25,100 nucleotides of DNA. Origin: Atopobiaceae bacterium UBA5363 (GTDB lineage Bacteria; Actinomycetota; Coriobacteriia; Coriobacteriales; Atopobiaceae). The position numbers and the translations under genes were made by a program. The stretch covers positions 46,421 to 71,520 of the forward strand of contig DHPN01000011.1 of NCBI GenBank assembly GCA_002407925.1, given 5' to 3'. Of this stretch, positions 22,651 to 25,100 are shown piece by piece. Every line of letters starts with the position of its first letter. The first letter of the stretch is position 1. The notes below the pieces were generated by a model that saw nothing but the letters and a program-made list of their open reading frames with translations, did no database searches and had not been told where the DNA came from.

Positions 22651-25100
22651 CTACGAATGGATTAGGGGCGTGCCAGGCCCGTCTTCGAGGGAGCGCATCA
22701 CACCGACCGTCACGTCGTCTGGGGCGAACGCGGCAAGCGTCGACATGAACATGCGCGCCACGGGGAAGATCTCGGCGTCAAGGGAGGCCCGCGCGCACTC
22801 GAAGAACGCGCGCGCTATGCGCTCGGTGGGCGCCTCGGGTATGCCGTAGGACTGCAGGGTTGCGGAGATCTCATGCGCGCTGAGGTTGCGCTGCAGCTCG
22901 GCGGCACCCTGCGCGTTTCCCTGCATTGACAGCGTCGCCATCTCTATGGCCACGGTGGGGGCAGAGCCCGGCAAGAAGCGCATCGCGAGGGCGTAGCATG
23001 CCTGCGCCGCAAGGTAGTTGCCTGACTTCCACTGGAAGAAGGCCATGCGGTAGTAGGCCGTGCCGATGCTCTGCGGGTCATGGGCGACTTCAAGCAGAAG
23101 CTTGAGTTCGGCTATGGCGTCGTCGTCCTTGCCCATGTTCTCAAGGCAGCGCACGAGCTGCAGGCGTGAGCGCGTGTCGAGCGGCGCGATGCGCACGAGC
23201 AGTCGCGCGTGGTCAGCCGCTTGGGCCACCCGATTGGCGGAGATCAGGGCGATGGAGTCCAGGAGATGCGCGTTAAAGTAGCTGCGCGGCACGAGCATGA
23301 CCGTACGCCCGTCGTCCATGTCCAGACGGTTGTAGAGCGCTCGGTCGACGAAGGTCGCGAAGTAGCGCCATACGATGTGGCTGCTGTCGGCGTAGTGCTC
23401 TTTGGAGTCTGCTGTGGCCAGCGCCTCGTCGAGCAGGCGGATCGCCGTGGTTGCATCGTGGGCCGCAAGCGCCTCTTGGGCGCGTACGGTCGCGCGCGAC
23501 AGCACGTCGCCTGAGACAAACTCCTCCGCAACCGCAAGGGGATCGTCGCTGATGGTGCCACGGACCAGTTTCTCAGCCGTACGCTCGGCGGCGCTGCGAA
23601 CGTTGGGATCGGGGTCGTCGCCGGCTATCGTGAGGATGGCGTGGACGTCACGGGTCGTCGCCTCCTTGTCAGAGGGGCTGGCGAGGTTGCGGATGATGTC
23701 GTCCGCAAGGGCCTCTCGCTTGTCGGCCTCGTTGATGGCAAGGCCACTGACATGATTAGTCCCGAGTGCCTTGGCAAAGGGTTTGGCGAGGCGCCGCGTC
23801 GACAGGGATACGCTCTCAAAGCGACGATGCGGGCAGAAGCGTTCCTCAGAAAGAGAGAACGTCTGGGCAACGGGGCGCAGAAAACCGTCCTCTATGCGCA
23901 TTGTGGGGCAAAAGGAGTGCAGTGTGCTTTGGAGGTCGTCGACATGTTCGAGTTCGATCTTCGAAAAGCGCCAACGGTCGAAGTCTATCGAGTAGTAGCA
24001 GCTGTGGCGTGTTGCAGTGTCGAGAACGCCGGCTACCCATACATGCTGAATGCGCTTTGAGGTACGAAACGCGGCCGCGGCAAGAAGTAGAGCGAGGCGC
24101 AGCCCGTAGGCGGAGGCCGCTTCCCGACGCATCTGCTTGCTGCTCTTTGTGAGGCCGACGTACGGCACGTAGACGGTGTTGGGGAAGACATCTGCTGGGG
24201 TGAGCGTGACCTCGATTGCCACATTGCCGTCGACTACGTTGGTGCGGAAGGAGGCGACGAGTCTGAATGGCAGCTGGAAGCTTTCGATGCTCTCGGAGAT
24301 GTCATGGCGCACGGCCCACTCGCCGTCGGGGTCGCCGTCATCTTTAGACTCGTATGGCTGGTCGATGGGAGCAGCCTGAGCAACGATCGAGGAGGTGATC
24401 CTTTGCTGCAGCGAGCAGCAGTCCTCCTCGCTCACCTTGTCAAGGTCGTCAAAGTAGCGTGAGACGAAGCGCACGGCATTCAGCGTGGCCTCGATACGGA
24501 GCACGTTGAGCATCGCGCCATAGGCGACCTGCTCCTGCTCGACGCGCAGATAGAGCATGCCCGAGGAGTGGGGCCGCACGGCGTGCATGCGCGGCAGCTC
24601 GACATCCTTGTCGAAAAGGCCTGCGTCTTGCAGCTGGTGCGCGAGGAAGAGCTCGACGCCAGAGGGGATCGGTGTCTGCTTAGGGTCGGGCTCGTCAGCC
24701 TTGACGACGGGAATGTCCTCTTCTCCTAAGGCAAGCGCCGCCAAGCGGCTGCGCTCGGCTTGGGCACGCCCGCCCTTCCAGTGGCCGGTGCCTGTCCACG
24801 CCTGCTCACGCTGCGTGATGTCTTGTGCGATCAGCTTGAGCTCGGCGATGGGGTCGCCAGTGCCAAGCAAGCGCTTGACGAAGTCGTCGTAGTCGAAGTG
24901 AGAATACTTGCTGTTGCGCGGCACCAGCGCAGGGCTTGGGGCCGTGAGCCTCACGCTCTTTTCCATCTGTGCGGCCTCGCTTGCTTCTGTGGTGCTTGGA
25001 TGCGTGTTGCGCACCTTTTCTTGGCTGGCTGTTGCGGTGGTCGCCAGTGGGGAGGCCTCTGCTTGCGACCCCGACGTTGCTGAGGCTGGTGTTGCCGAGA
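22651..25100 (-). CDS. Large TPR-type protein of unknown function (5' end beyond the window)
   Basis: At least 816 codons are open to the window edge. A GTG at 25014 would give 787 residues, but it has no proper ribosome-binding site and the frame continues open upstream as an Ala/Ser/Thr/Pro-rich segment. The true start may therefore be outside. The C-terminal third (about residues 520-730 of the 787-residue form) has helix pairs typical of tetratricopeptide repeats, such as KDDDAIAELKLLLEVAHDPQ and YRMAFFQWKSGNYLAAQACY. The middle has beta-rich stretches with no family I know. No signal peptide or membrane helix is seen in the visible part. TPR proteins usually scaffold protein complexes; the partner is unknown. 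Confidence 0.75.
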   Translation of the reverse strand, partial: SATPASATSGSQAEASPLATTATASQEKVRNTHPSTTEASEAAQMEKSVRLTAPSPALVPRNSKYSHFDYDDFVKRLLGTGDPIAELKLIAQDITQREQAWTGTGHWKGGRAQAERSRLAALALGEEDIPVVKADEPDPKQTPIPSGVELFLAHQLQDAGLFDKDVELPRMHAVRPHSSGMLYLRVEQEQVAYGAMLNVLRIEATLNAVRFVSRYFDDLDKVSEEDCCSLQQRITSSIVAQAAPIDQPYESKDDGDPDGEWAVRHDISESIESFQLPFRLVASFRTNVVDGNVAIEVTLTPADVFPNTVYVPYVGLTKSSKQMRREAASAYGLRLALLLAAAAFRTSKRIQHVWVAGVLDTATRHSCYYSIDFDRWRFSKIELEHVDDLQSTLHSFCPTMRIEDGFLRPVAQTFSLSEERFCPHRRFESVSLSTRRLAKPFAKALGTNHVSGLAINEADKREALADDIIRNLASPSDKEATTRDVHAILTIAGDDPDPNVRSAAERTAEKLVRGTISDDPLAVAEEFVSGDVLSRATVRAQEALAAHDATTAIRLLDEALATADSKEHYADSSHIVWRYFATFVDRALYNRLDMDDGRTVMLVPRSYFNAHLLDSIALISANRVAQAADHARLLVRIAPLDTRSRLQLVRCLENMGKDDDAIAELKLLLEVAHDPQSIGTAYYRMAFFQWKSGNYLAAQACYALAMRFLPGSAPTVAIEMATLSMQGNAQGAAELQRNLSAHEISATLQSYGIPEAPTERIARAFFECARASLDAEIFPVARMFMSTLAAFAPDDVTVGVMRSLEDGPGTPLIHS

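Overview
The window looks like chromosomal DNA from an actinobacterium of the class Coriobacteriia, probably an Olsenella/Atopobium-like member of the Atopobiaceae. This is inferred from the rapZ-whiA-gap-pgk-tpiA order, an actinobacterial-type RapZ P-loop (Arg in place of Lys), a family C69 dipeptidase, two coiled-coil wall hydrolases, and an orphan protein of a type I associate with Coriobacteriia. No 16S rRNA or species marker is present, so the genus is a guess. Most of the window is GC-rich; 12.45-14.4 kb is visibly AT-richer.

Layout. 1-700: the 3' part of tRNA-Phe and its terminator, then a doubtful small membrane protein whose good start is one base out of frame. 700-1760 (minus): an ArsR-type repressor and SdpI-like membrane protein with an ATGA overlap, and a promoter whose spacer holds a likely operator. 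1959-4217 (plus): an M42 aminopeptidase and an SGNH hydrolase. 4343-4929 (minus): ferritin and its terminator. 5151-10459 (plus): rapZ, whiA, then gapA-pgk-tpiA closed by a strong terminator. 10578-12450: aspS with its own promoter and a structured leader.

12451-15336 is the most unusual part: 507 bases without a clear gene, holding two long inverted repeats. The second is a terminator-like stem just upstream of an uncharacterised 403-residue protein with a possible PD-(D/E)XK nuclease-like C-terminus. An orphan type IV prepilin peptidase follows.

15337-22623 is a cell-wall and peptide-turnover district. It has a Tat-signal coiled-coil protein with a CHAP/NlpC-like cysteine hydrolase domain, a C69 dipeptidase (minus), a cold-shock protein, a hairpin-rich intergenic region, a second coiled-coil protein with a lysozyme-like domain, a PepV-like M20 dipeptidase and a HAD phosphatase. 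The two coiled-coil proteins appear to share an N-terminal module fitted with different catalytic domains. 22651-25100 (minus) is a large TPR-type protein whose frame stays open to the window edge.

Together the window covers central glycolysis and envelope control (rapZ, whiA, gap operon), iron storage, aspartyl-tRNA synthesis, and secreted wall hydrolases with nearby dipeptidases. No CRISPR array, phage, insertion sequence or classical defence operon is visible. The best candidates for something new are the leader and gene at 12.8-14.2 kb and the hairpin-rich stretch at 18.84-19.05 kb.
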